DNA from: Sequoia sempervirens | Taxonomy: Eukaryota; Streptophyta; Pinopsida; Cupressales; Cupressaceae | DNA: 64,000 nucleotides | Direction of reading: 5' to 3' | Assembly (NCBI GenBank): GCA_007258455.2 | Contig: VDFB02262615.1 | Span: 1 to 64,000 of the forward strand | Shown here: positions 24,321-35,387 of the stretch, piece by piece | How positions within the stretch are numbered: position 1 is the stretch's first letter | Layout: each line of letters starts with the position of its first letter | Position numbers and translations under genes: made by a program | Notes under the pieces: generated by a model | Seen by the model: the letters and a program-made list of their open reading frames with translations, nothing else | Told to the model about the DNA's origin: nothing | Database searches by the model: none

Positions 24321-25910
24321 TTTATCATAAACTTTTTTATTTGGAAGTCTTTCAAACTCTAGATCTAGGTTTTGCATCATTGTGTTTTGCATTCTTTATT
24401 TAGGGTTACATCTTGCATGTTTACATTGTTAAAACTCACAAAAATCCAAAAATATTACATAAATTTTGCATAAGAGTTTGTATTATTTTGTGTTGCAGTC
24501 ATTTAGATCAAAATTTCATTCAAAATTATACTCAAAATTTTTACTTTTGGTATTACATTATCATACATTTGCACTTGCTTTTCATCAGAAAATTCTGGAA
24601 AAAAACAATCACTATAGAACCACTTTGCAACCAAAAATAATAGTCATAAACAATAATCTAGACACTTAGTTTTTAATTTTTCAAACCCCTTTACAAAGAC
24701 TCATTCACCCCTAGGCAACCATGTCATTGTATAGGTGCTTCTACAAATTTTTGCATACATTTATGTCTCTTTCTGCTTAGATTCCCTGTACTTGCATATC
24801 TCTATTACAATTTCAAAAATTGCATATTTTGAAGCATTTTACATTAAATTCATTTGGTAAAAAGACAATGCATTGTTTAGATCAAAATTTGCATTGAAAA
24901 GTCATCATTTTTAGGTCTCTGCATCTTAAATCAATCAATTATCATAGTTTAGATCTGCAAATTGCATCAAATTTTGTTCAAACATCTTTAACATTCTTGC
25001 ATACTTGCATTTCACATCAAATTAAAATACATTAAGAAAATTCTAGAAATTCATTTACTGTTTGCAAGTAGATTAAGGATCTTTAAGTAGTATAGTTCAC
25101 AGCCAAACTTTCATTTCCCAAAACCCCTGAGCAGGACCCATTTGCCCTTGGGCGACCCTGTCCTGCTTGTCTTGGCTAAACAAACTTTTTCTAAGACATT
25201 TATTACTGTGTTTTCTATTTGCTCCTACTTTTTGTTTCCTATTTCTAGGTGTTTGTTGTCTTTATCTAGTCTATTGGTGTTCATCTTGGGTGCACTCTTG
25301 GTCTTGTGAAACTTGTATGAGCTTCACAACCTAGTGTCCTATTGATAGCATCAAATTTCCACAGTCCATGATAAATGTGTGCTCTTATTTCTGGATTGAA
25401 ACTGTGTAAATTTTTGTATCAACATTTCAGATCACACTCCATGATCCATCATCAGGAAGATAATGCAAGCAAAAAGAGAAAAGAATGTAAGGAGGTAGCA
25501 GAATTGGAAGGCTAAATAGGTGAGATTGAGGAAGCAAGAGGAGTACAAGTTAAAAATGACAAGACAAGAGAAAGAATAAAATGTTAAAAAATAGAAAAGG
25601 AGGAAAACTAAAATTAGAAATAAAAACAACCTAGGAAAGAAGGCTCAAACACAACTAAAAAAAACCAAAAAAGAAGAAAGGATGGTTAGAAAAGCTAACC
25701 AATACCATAAGAGAACTAAATAAAGGAGGAAAATTAAAAACAAAGAAAAGGACAAAATTAAAACTAGGAACAAGATCAAAACTAGGAGAAAAGAAGAGAT
25801 GAAAGGAACAAAGAGAAATCAAGAAAAAAGAACAAATATAATATTTAATACCAAAAAATTAAAACTAGTGTCCTATTGTCAATACTCCAGTGAGATGTAG
25901 TTCGAGACTC
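24321..25910 (+). other. E2 leader
   Basis: Non-coding. Two related blocks recur: CAAAGACTCATTCACCCCTA near 24696 and GCAGGACCCATTTGCCC near 25131. From about 25450 to 25865 the plus strand is almost purely purine plus scattered T/C. Confidence 0.6.
25350..25485 (+). repeat. Dispersed segment shared with the foldback at 55470-55605
   Basis: Both places carry AAATTTCCACA, then a GATT...GTGT block, then ATCACACTC, then ATCCATCATCAGGA, and then a purine-rich GAGAAAA tail, in the same order and spacing. Here the segment is single-armed; at 55.5 kb its complement follows as a second arm. Confidence 0.65.
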
Positions 25911-27793
25911 ATGGCATCCCACATTGGTACATCAGTTGTGGATCTTGATTTTTCCAAAATTTTCACACAAAGTGTTGACAATATCACCCATGTTGGACTC
26001 CATCCCTAATGTCACATTTCCCATGACCACCTTACCATCAACCACTGTCACCAATGTTGAAACTATAGTTGCTCATGTTCCTCAAGAGAAACTCAAACAA
26101 TTGGACAAAGCTTTAGAAAAACTTCAATATTGTGTGAGTATTGAATACATTGTTGGTACTGCAATTCCTATCATAAGTAACATGAGGAAAATTCTTGATA
26201 ATGACCAAGGATTAAAGGTTGTGCATAGCCTAGCCCATATTATCGATGATCATGTTCCAACGATGGCTAGTTGTGCTCAAGCTTTGGGTTACACTCAAAT
26301 CCAAGGAGGAAACAAAATTCCTCCCCTACAACCATAACCTTTATCCCTACATACACAAATCCGACTATTACCACAATGATGCAACCAAACAACAATATAG
26401 GTCCAACCTTGGGTATCCCCATTGGGAATCCTTTTAGTTTTGTGCACTCAAATATAATATCCCAAAATCCATCACCTCTCACAAATTTGCAATATAGTTA
26501 TCAACCTAACAGATATACACCTCCACTATATTCACCTTCATCCCAAAACGCAACCAATGATTCCATCATAAACCAATTCTTGCAAAATATCACATCCCTT
26601 CAACAAAAAATAACATTGAATCAAAACCAAAATGGACAACCTTCACAATATGTCAAGAGAAACCCATTATCATTGGAGATATTGAAAACAAAAGTGCCAA
26701 AAGGTAAGAGAGACCTCACTTTGAGAAATATGGTGGTAAAGGAGACCCTAGTAATCATGTATCAACATATACAACCTTATGTAGTGACTTCATTTTTGAA
26801 GATAAGCTCTTGGCTAAACTCTATCCTAGGTCCTTAAAATACATAGCCTTGGAATGGTTTTGTTCATTACCAAATAATTCAATACGCTCATTCAATGAGC
26901 TTTTTGATGCCTTTCTTAACCATTTACAAGTGCACATTGGTCCTAAGATGTCCCTACTTGGCTTAATGAGGTGTAAGCAACAACAAGGGGAAAAAGTCAC
27001 AAATTTTATAGCACGTTATCAGTTGCTTTACTCACAAATCAATATTAACCTCCCCAATGTGGATCTTCAAATAATTTTCATTGAAAACTTACAAAAGAAA
27101 ATAAGAGATAAGCTTGGGATGATGAAGTTTCCATCCTTTACACATCTGTGTGCGTCTCTATGTGATCATCAAAATTTAGTTAGTCAATATGTAAAGAAAA
27201 ATTCCTCGAATAGTGATGAAAATTTTGAACCCGTACCTCATAACAATTTTTAATCATTCAAGAAGAAAAACAAGGGTTTTATAAATACACCTCAAACAAT
27301 CCTCCATGTTGAACCTCAAGTTTTTGTCATAAAACCAACCCCATACCAATTTAGGGCTAGGGATAGGTAATTTACCCCGCTCACTCCTTCCCTTCATTCA
27401 ATTATGTTGCAACTCTTGAGTAAGAACTTAATCACTTTACCTCCAGTTAGACCTATCGATACAACCAAGCCTTTACCTCCAAACCATAACCCAAATACCT
27501 TTTGTCACTATCATCGACAAATTGTACATGATATGGAATGATGCATGTGTCTTAAACATCTAGTGCAAGACCTTATTTATTCCAATCACATCCAGTTGGG
27601 TGGTGTTAATGATCAAGGGAATAAGTTTGTTGCCCCACCCAACCAAAATTTTCAAATCTTCACGAACCCAATGCCAAACCATTCAATCACCTTTGTAAAA
27701 TCCATTGAAGATAAGAATGATGTGATGAATTTTGATAAGATAGAAGACGTGATTGATGATGATAAGAGTGATAATGAGGATGATCATATATAA
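25911..27793 (+). pseudogene. E2 gag pseudogene
   Basis: Start chosen at ATG 25911 (MASHIGTSVVDLD). Frameshifts near 26010, 26300 and 26720-26810 move the reading through three frames. The capsid core reads YGGKGDPSNHVSTYTTLC, then KLYPRSLKYIALEWFCSLP and VTNFIARYQLLYSQI (about 26725-27050), the standard retrotransposon gag signature (GDP..H, YPRSL...ALEWF). A stop at 27251 is followed by a degraded nucleocapsid-like motif at about 27500-27575, FCHYHRQIVHDME then CLKHLVQDLI, resembling C-x-Y-H...H-D-T-E-x-C with the last Cys displaced by a stop. An acidic tail (DDDKSDNEDDHI) ends at 27793. E3 is inserted about 50 bp later. Confidence 0.8.
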
Positions 27794-27845
27794 GACATGA
27801 TTGGTATCATTGATGTTCAACCTCATAAGGGAAAAACCACCTTGT

Positions 27846-28633
27846 CGATGAAGGTCGTTGTAGTCCTCATCATTTAATTAAAAATTTCAAACTAGAGCGG
27901 TGTCCATGGCAATATGTAAGAGGGAGAAGAAATCATTTGCATGACATTCTTTTTTGTACAAATTGCTGGAAAGAAATTGTTGGAATCAAATCTATCTTAA
28001 GAAGCATTCAAAGGAAAATTCTAGAAATGTAAATAACAAGGAATGGAAAGATTGCTGGAAAATGAACTATGAAATGAAAACTACAAACAACTACACTACT
28101 GCTGCTAAAAAAATGAACTCTATTATTCTATAAAACTCTTCCCCATTTGATTCCTTGATTACAATGAATTTATAGAATTCTTATCTTCAACTAATCCGCC
28201 AAGAATGTGAATCTGAGATCCTATTTTTGGGGAGAAAATCTAAATCTTCTTCCTCAAATTCCACTGACTTCTTTCACACCACTTTTATTTTAGTCGAATT
28301 CAGTCACTATCCACACATTTATTTTGGTGAATATTTTCAAATGGTTTATGGGTTTTGTTCCCCTCATTCCCAACTTACCAAATCATTTTGAAATTTTGAT
28401 TTCGTTGAGAAATGAGGGAGATATAATTGTTTTACTAAGATTGCATTTTTTAAACTTCCTCTTTTAATGCTTCTTTCTGGAAGTTTTCTGATGTTTCAGA
28501 ATTTATGCTTTAAACTACTAATTTTTTATTACAAGGAAAACCATATAATAGCATTAATACATGCAATGATAGTAATTAAGCAAAATACATGCTTTTATTT
28601 AGCTAATAGATGAGACGATTTATTGTCTCATCA
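27846..28633 (-). repeat. E3 3' LTR
   Basis: On the minus strand it starts TGATGAGAC at 28633 and ends near 27849/27846 (CCTTCATCG). The outer end is uncertain by 3 nt: the LTR pairing stops at 27848, but the TSD implies 27846. The last 24 bp (28609-28632) form a near-perfect palindrome. Confidence 0.82.
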
Positions 28634-28646
28634 TCTCTCCCACACC
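28634..28646 (-). other. E3 polypurine tract
   Basis: On the minus strand, GGTGTGGGAGAGA lies directly before the LTR start TGATGAG. Confidence 0.7.
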
Positions 28647-28979
28647 TAAAATGTTGCAGGTCCTCCTACAACTTATAGAGAGCTTTTGGAGCCAATCTCT
28701 TCACCTTTATTGTATTTCTTCTGGAGATGTACTAGAGATGCTCTGAAGATATTCTGAGTTACTCCAAAGCTATCTGTTACCCAATTTTCACGTACGGGCT
28801 TAGCCGGGGAAAATTGTGTTGTAAATTCGGCACGTGGATTAAATGTGGCTCCCACAAGGGTTGAGCCCAGCGTGCAGGTGTTCTGTTTTGGGGTGGGTCT
28901 TTGTTTTTATTTTTTCCTTGTTTTTCCCCTTTCTTTTTTGTTTTCTTCATGCCTTTTACCCTTTGTTCTGTCGGGGGCG

Positions 28980-29815
28980 GAATCGGACCGGAATCGAACC
29001 TGGAACTTTTCCAAAAGTTCCAGTTTCTGTTTTTGTTCCGGTTCTGGTTTCGGTTCTGCGCTTTTGTGTGTTTGTTTTCTTTTTGACCTTGTGTTTGACC
29101 GTGGGGTGGTTTCCTTTTCTTCTTGTGTCCTTGCCTTGTTTTCTTATTTTCCTTTGTTTTGTCAGACCCGGGACGGGGACCAAAACCGAACCTGGAACTT
29201 TTCCAGAAGTTCCAGTTCCTGTTTTTATTCTGGTCCCGGTTCTGGTTCTGTCGGGCTTGTTCGTTTGTCTTACCTTTGTTCTCTTTTCTGTGGTTAGGGG
29301 GTGTTTCCTCCCCTTCTTTTTCTTCCTTTTTCGTCCCTTTTTCGTCATCTTTGTATGTTGTCGGAGACAGGTTCAGGACATAATCCTAACTTGAAACTTG
29401 ATGAAAGTTTCAGTGTTAGATTTGTTTCTAACCCCGCCCCCACTGTGTTCCGCCCAGGATCAATTTTTGTTTCGATCTCATTTATGTTTTGGCATCCTTT
29501 GGTCTTTATTTTTGTGTACCTTGGGTTTTCTTTTCCTTAGGCACTTTTCTTCATTTTTCTGAACTCGAGATCGAAACTGAAACCGAGCTTGGAACTTTTC
29601 CAAAAGTTCCAGTTCCTGTTTCTGTTCTGGTTTCAATCCCAGTTCCGCCCTTCTTTTCTTTGCTTTTTTGCTGCCAGTGGTTCGGGGATGTCTCCTCCTC
29701 TTTGTTCTTCCTTGTGTTTTTCTTTCTTCCTTCGTGCCTTGTATGTTGTCGGGGGTGGGTTCGAGACGAAATCCTAACTTGAAACTTGATGAAAGTTTTA
29801 GGTCCGGATTTGGTT
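28980..29815. repeat. Palindrome-centred ~195-bp tandem array in E3
   Basis: Five 22-bp inverted repeats sit at 29001, 29193, 29391, 29590 and 29779 (spacings 192, 198, 199 and 189). Type A is centred on GGAACTTTTCCAAAAGTTCC (positions 1, 2 and 4; position 2 has one change). Type B is GAAACTTGATGAAAGTTTC-like (positions 3 and 5). A-B pairs repeat with a ~390-bp period, and flanks of the two B units also match (TGTTGTCGG before, ATCCTAACTT). The region is unusually G/T- and C/T-rich compared with the window. Open frames here are low-complexity (Arg/Thr/Gly/Lys) and not convincing as genes. Confidence 0.8.
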
Positions 29816-29899
29816 CCGGTTCCAGTTCCGCCGGCTGTTTGGTTTTGCCCCCATTCTGACTCCGGTCCCATTTTGGTTCTCATCCCGACTCTGACTCCA

Positions 29900-31450
29900 C
29901 CAGAGGGTTCAAGCTCAGTATAACATTGAAGTGCTTGCCGTGATGTCTTGTCGACCCGATAGGGTCTTTCCAAAATGAAGGGAGCTCGGGGAGAGTGGAG
30001 GAGTTCACTATGTAGTCTCACCGATAGAGTGGTGTCTTGTCGATAGCGATGGATTTGTTATAGGCTTCGGTGAGACCTCTGGCCGATATTGATTGTCTTG
30101 CCAATGGTTTTTTGTGATATTGATATAACTCTGGCTGCTTGTCGTGATGTCTTGCCGACTGTCGTATGTCTTGCCGATAGTTGCTGAGGGACATAATCGC
30201 ATCGAGGAGACACGGCTAGTGTCTCACCGACATGCAATCCTCTTGAATGACCTTTGACTACCCAAAAATCTTACATGGCACGAGTTCAACCAACCAAAAG
30301 GCGCTAAGGAAAATCACAGCAGTTTGACTGTTTGACTCCCCCGTAAAGAATGATCGACAGAATGTGCACGACATGGGTCAGCTCGGTGAAGCAATGATGT
30401 TTGAATCTGGCAGGGTAAATTTGATGTTGCTTCTCGAAGGAGGCTAACTTGTGAAAAGATCCAGTGCGAGAGGAAGGCCAAAGAAGAGGTCGTGAGTCAC
30501 AATAACGGTTGGGGCGTCGGCTGGTAAAGGTGGGTCGACATTAATGACCATGCCACAGAGCATTCAAAGTGACTTTGATGAGGTCCTGAGGGTGGACACG
30601 AGGGCTGCGGATTGATGCAGTCATTGTAAAAATCTAAAGGCCATGCCTAGGAGCGGGCTTTCACCGACATGAGCAGGGGATGCACATTTAATGCCTCATC
30701 AACTTCATTCCAAAAGGCTTCTAGGGCCGACGTGTCCAGACACTGACTCATTTTGTAACCCTAAGGCAGGGGCCAACATCTCTTTTGTATATAAGGCATT
30801 TTTTCCTCTTTGTAAAGGAGCTCTCCTTATGCTTTTCGAAAGTCTGTGACTTTTGCATTCCTTTCTCAGATTAGCAAACTTATGTAACTCATTTTGGAGC
30901 ATAGTATACATAGTTTACCTTGGTCACTGTTGATGATTCAAATTACCCTCTTGTTCTAGCAAAGTGTTGTGCATTTTAGGTTCATGGTCAAGTTATTTTT
31001 GTGAATTTCTTTCATTCCTTTATAACTTTATCTTGTGTTTCATGCCTCCCTTTGCAAAAAGTATCATTATACAAATCACAAGTTGTGTTTATATAATCAC
31101 ACACGGATTCTATTATGTGAAAATCTTTTTTCCTTTTTTGAAAAGTGTGTGAATCAAACTTGTTTGTGAAATAATAATGCCAAGCTTATAGAATTTGATG
31201 TGTAATCTTATGGTCATTGTCAATTTTAAAGTGTAACCTAAGTATCCCATTGCTCTTCTCAGTTCGGTGTATCACCATAGCGTTAGTTTTATTTTTATGC
31301 ACTCCTTCTCCCTTTCCCTTTACATAATCAGTAGTTTAGGTGACACCATAGGAAGCCGGCCTTCTCCGTAGGTTGACCTCTGTTTACAAGAAACCCACAT
31401 CTTTAGAGGTCTTCCCATGTTACACTGAGGTGTTGAACATCAAGTTCAAC
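29900..31450 (+). other. GC-richer unknown segment with a TATA-like site
   Basis: Contains recurring CTTGCCGAT / CTTGTCGA motifs (29935-30185) and TATATAAGG at 30788-30796 followed by a pyrimidine run, the style of an LTR promoter. No partner copy or clear termini were found, so a solo LTR is possible but unproven. Confidence 0.3.
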
Positions 31451-32793
31451 AAGGGTGCAATTTCAGTTGATAACACTATCCACTATGTACGCTTGAATTT
31501 TTGACACTTTATCTTCAACTGCTTGAAGTCCACTTAAAGTCCACTTGGTCATGCATAATGTCATGAGAATATGAACACATGTGTTTGAGAAAAAAGTTGA
31601 GTTGGGTAGAGTCAATTTTTCTTTGATTGTCCAAAACCATAATACCTAATTTTTAGCCCTTTAACAAGCTCCAAAAAGACATTTGAATGATGAAAAAGTC
31701 ATGCATTTACCTTGTGTATCATTAAAGCTCATAAAACAACTCCTAGATGCTTGCAAAAAGGTTCAAACTGCCCAAAACTACCTCCTAGATATGCTCCATT
31801 TGTTTGCACAACCCAACAACCTGCCTTAGATGCTTGGAACTACCCCTAGATGCTCTCAACTGCCCATAAAATGGGTCGAATAGGTCCCTAGATATTTGCA
31901 ATTGTTGCTTTCAAAAACTCCAATTGATGTCCCTTTTGTGTTCATAGAATCCCAAATTGTTCAACCTCTTCATAAATTATTTTAAGACCTTTATCCACAT
32001 GTGCTTGATAACCCCCTTTTCCATACTACCAAAACTACTTAACACCTTCATAGGATACGTACAAAGCTACTAATAGTAACTAATTATCACACTTATCCTT
32101 CACTTAGATCCCACTTATTTCTAGAGTATGGAACCTTGAACAAACAAGTTTTGGAGCATCGGAGCAAGATGCGCCAGAATTTGTATTTGATAACCATCAT
32201 TAGTTCAGTGTGAAGATTGGGCTATCTTATGAAGATTGTCACTATCGACTGTGAAGATCACCAAGGCTTTCATGTATGCTCACCATCAACTTGAATGCTT
32301 ACTTTGAAAGAAATTGTCATCTTTTACTGGGAACTGCCCTCTTATGCATTGTCATGGCTATATCGATGCTTTTCCTCATGCTTGGATAACACTATCATGA
32401 ATTCCTTAGAATTCCTTTGCATGCTTTCTTTACAGTTTACTACTCTATGACATCATCATACAACGCTCCCTTTATTATGTAGCATGTTTAACAAAACCAT
32501 GAAAGCTATTGAATCAATAGGGACTTTGCTACCCTTCTCATGAGTGTCCTTGTCATAACATTGTCTATCCTAGACTTAATGACTATAGGACTGTGCTTTC
32601 CCCATTTGATGACTGTCATGCTCATCTAGAGAAACACTATACTCCTATAAATCTATAAAAGCTCTTGGGAGCAATTTTTATAGAGAAATGCATGTTTTTG
32701 AGCTTTAGAGAAGAAGAAATAGCATGTGAAAAGCACTTATTTGTAGAAAATAAACCTACTCTATCCTACTCTACTTATTAATGTAGAGATATG
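31451..32793. other. AT-rich interior of E3, nothing firm
   Basis: CCTAGATGCT-type phrases recur between 31740 and 31900. A TATAAAAG site lies near 32656. No coding signal was seen. Confidence 0.3.
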
Positions 32794-33162
32794 TTACACA
32801 AAACCATTAACTGGTTGTGGAGAATAACATCCTTTTTCCAAAAGATGGATCCATACATTCAACATTTTTAAAGAAGAAAACCATAAGAAGAAGATGATTG
32901 AAGATTTAAATTCTGATGCTTCACCTTCCTTTGAAATGGCAGTCTTCTCCATAATATCTAATTCTAGTAGATGCACGAGCTGATTGGAAAGATCTTGCAA
33001 TCCTTCCTCACATTTTGTTGCATACATGACTGGATGCAACTCCTTGTCCTTCAAATATCTGATCGGGCAACCCTCCTTGGACTTTGAAGGCGTCCAAATA
33101 ATAATGATCCTTTCCTTGTTGGGGCTTGATGTCATGGTCCTCCAATTGAGGATTTTGCACAA
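32794..33162 (-). CDS. Hypothetical 122-residue ORF in E3
   Basis: The frame opens at 33162 on the minus strand, about 160 bp after the primer site, where a gag would start. The composition is ordinary and soluble-looking (KSKEGCPIRYLKDKELHPV, LSNQLVHLLELDIMEK), with a hydrophobic patch near the end (IIFFLWFSSLKML). I recognise no domain. It may be the decayed N-terminus of an Athila/Tat-like gag or simply chance. Confidence 0.25.
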   Translation of the reverse strand: MCKILNWRTMTSSPNKERIIIIWTPSKSKEGCPIRYLKDKELHPVMYATKCEEGLQDLSNQLVHLLELDIMEKTAISKEGEASEFKSSIIFFLWFSSLKMLNVWIHLLEKGCYSPQPVNGFV

Positions 33163-33318
33163 GACTTGTCATCTTCTTTACATGCAAAAATATCTTCCTT
33201 TAGATTTTTTGTTTTGGGAGGGGGTTTCTAAAATAATAAACCTAAAAAAAAGACTTTCCAAACTAATTTTCTCTTTTGATGTGTTGTCACCAGATCAACA
33301 ACTCCCTAATGACACCTG

Positions 33319-33336
33319 TCCTTGACAACGGTGCCA
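33319..33336 (-). other. E3 primer binding site (tRNA-Asp type)
   Basis: The minus strand reads TGGCACCGTTGTCAAGGA immediately inside the right LTR. It differs from TGGCGCCGTTGCCGGGGA at four transitions. Confidence 0.75.
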
Positions 33337-34063
33337 AAAATGATGGTCATTGTAGTCCTCATCGTTTAATTAAAAATGTCAAACCAGAGCGGTGTCCATG
33401 GCAATATGCAAGAGGGAGAAGAAATCATTTGCATGACATTCTTTTTTCTACAAATTGCTGGAAAGAAATTGCATGAAAGAGATTATTGGAATCAAATCTA
33501 ATCTAAGAACTTATAAATGAAAATGCTAGAATCAAATCTATCTTAAGAAGCATTCAAAGGAAAATTCTAGAAATGTAAATAACAGGGAATGGAAAGATTG
33601 CTGGAAAATAAACTATGAAATGAAAACTACAAACAAATACACTACTACTACTACTAAAAAAACTGAATTCTATTATTCTATAAAACTCTTTCCCATTTGA
33701 TTCCTTGATTACAATGAATATATATAATTCTTATCTTCAACTAATTCGCCAAGAATGTGGATTTGAGATCTTATTTTTGGGGAGAAAATCTAGATCTTCT
33801 TTCTCATATTTCGTTGCATTCTTTCACACCACTTTTATTTTAGTCACGAGCTGCACATTTATTTTGGTGAATATCTTCAAATGGTTTATGGGTTTTGTTC
33901 CCCTCATCCCCAACTTTCCAAATCATTTTGAAATTCTAGATTTTGTTGAGAAATGGGGGAGATATTGCCATTTTACTAAAACTATGTTTTTAAAACTTCT
34001 TCTTTTAATGCTTCTTTCTGGAAGTTTTCTGACGTTTCAGAACTACTAATTGTTGATTACAAG

Positions 34064-35284
34064 TGTGGAAATCTAAATTTGGAGACTTAATTTATCCAAA
34101 TTCATCCCCTTTTGTCTTATTTTCGTTAATTAAGTAATACTACTATTATTTAATTAATAGCTTTAATTCTGCCAAATCCCTAAGGTATTTAATCAATAAT
34201 ACCTTATATCTTTAATCCTCCTTCCATCAATTGAATTAAATAAATATTCCATTTATTTAATTCCTTTCATGTCACATCCTCCATCATTTTTATCTTATCC
34301 TAATCCATCTTCTAATCTCATCATTAAGGTGTGCACATGCCTAATCCTTGATTAGGATGTGTCACATCCTCCAACTTTTGCAAATTGGCCTCTAATCTCT
34401 CTTAGCCACCTAACCTTCCTCTAACCCTCATCACTTGTCCGATCACCCCCTTTAGTCAATTCTTCCCATCCCCCAAGGAATTTTTAATTCCTTTTCTCTT
34501 CCCATGTCCTTTATGACATGTGTCCTTGGTCAACCTTATTAAAGGCTTTTCTTTTTTGACAAGGCATCTCCCTTCCCCATGTGAATTTTTAATTCCTTCA
34601 CTTCTTCCCACATGTCCTCTACTTATTCTTTATTCTTTCCCATCTCCCCATGAGAATATTTGAAGAATTTTTAATTCCTCACATGTCCTCTCACCCACAT
34701 GGGGACAAGGACCTCCTTTATGAGGAGATCTTGTCCAATCCCAAGGTACTTTGTACCCCCCTCCATGTCATGTACCATCCTTCCACCTCATGTCCACTTC
34801 ACCTTTTAGGGCTATATCACATGCCACATGTCAAGATGTGAGGGCTTGTGAGTTCTCAACTCACCTTAGCCCTACATCTTGATATTTGGTGGCTCAATCT
34901 TGACCGTCCATTTCCCCTAGGAATTCTCAAAATTTCTATAAATACCCCCTCTTTTCTCTCATTTTGGGGAGATCATTTTGCTAGCCAAACTCTTGCAGTT
35001 TTGTTTCTCAATCTACACTTAGCCATTTTCATGTTTTCATCCATTTGCACTCATCCTCACAACATCATTTAGCTTGCATCTTGTGTCATCCAAGGAGCAT
35101 ACACATCAAAGATCGAAGGTCCAACCAAAGGATCGATTCGACGCAAGGTATAGAGTTCCATTTTGTTGCTTTCATCTTGTGTTGTTTCCAACTTAGGCTA
35201 ATCTTGAGGTGTAGGTTGTTTTGGTGTTTATTTGCACTCTTTTACTTGCTGCTCATTTTCTAATGCTCATATTAGACCTATCAC
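34064..35284 (+). mobile_element. Solo LTR nested in the E3 LTR
   Basis: A 1.22-kb insertion begins TGTGGAAATC and ends CCTATCAC(A), with TSD ACAAG at 34059-34063 and 35285-35289 (or CAAG if the final A belongs to the insert). The undisrupted site is visible in the other E3 LTR as ATTACAAGGAAAACC (about 28549). A promoter-like TATAAATA is at 34937-34944. No second LTR or interior is present, so a full element probably collapsed by LTR-LTR recombination. Open frames inside are not supported as genes. Confidence 0.82.
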
Positions 35285-35362
35285 ACAAGGAAAACCATGT
35301 AATAGCATTAATACATGCAATGATACTAATTAAGTAAAATACATGCCTTTATTTAGCTAATA

Positions 35363-35386
35363 GATGAGACAATTTATTGTCTCATC
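35363..35386. repeat. Perfect palindrome at the E3 LTR terminus
   Basis: GATGAGACAAT, loop TT, ATTGTCTCATC: 11-bp perfect arms one base inside the element end. The other LTR (28609-28632) has one mismatch. Confidence 0.85.
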
Positions 35387-35387
35387 A

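Larger units (their letters stand above)
27846..35387 (-). mobile_element. E3: minus-strand LTR element with tRNA-Asp-type primer site, nested in E2
   Basis: Direct repeats 27846-28633 and 33338-35387 (the latter interrupted by a solo LTR) flank a 4.7-kb interior. TSD CTTGT is at 27841-27845 and 35388-35392. Orientation is set by two signals on the minus strand: the primer site TGGCACCGTTGTCAAGGA at 33336-33319, matching about 14 of 18 bases of the tRNA-Asp-type site TGGCGCCGTTGCCGGGGA, and the polypurine tract GGTGTGGGAGAGA at 28646-28634. The interior has no recognisable gag or pol. It holds one unknown ORF, a palindrome-centred tandem array and GC-richer unknown sequence. It fits a LARD-like non-autonomous element, perhaps with further insertions. 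Confidence 0.8.
33338..35387 (-). repeat. E3 5' LTR, interrupted by a solo LTR
   Basis: 33338-34063 and 35285-35387 together match 27846-28633. Relative to that copy it has an extra ~58 bp near 33473-33531. The interruption 34064-35284 is a later insertion. Confidence 0.82.

Noticed and set aside
28843..29394. Long plus- and minus-strand open frames of 130-183 residues
   Set aside because: They are low-complexity (Phe/Val or Arg/Thr/Lys), present in several frames at once, and arise from the G/T-rich palindromic tandem array.
34650..35263. Three open frames of 63-74 residues
   Set aside because: They lie inside a solo LTR and show no domain or conservation signal.
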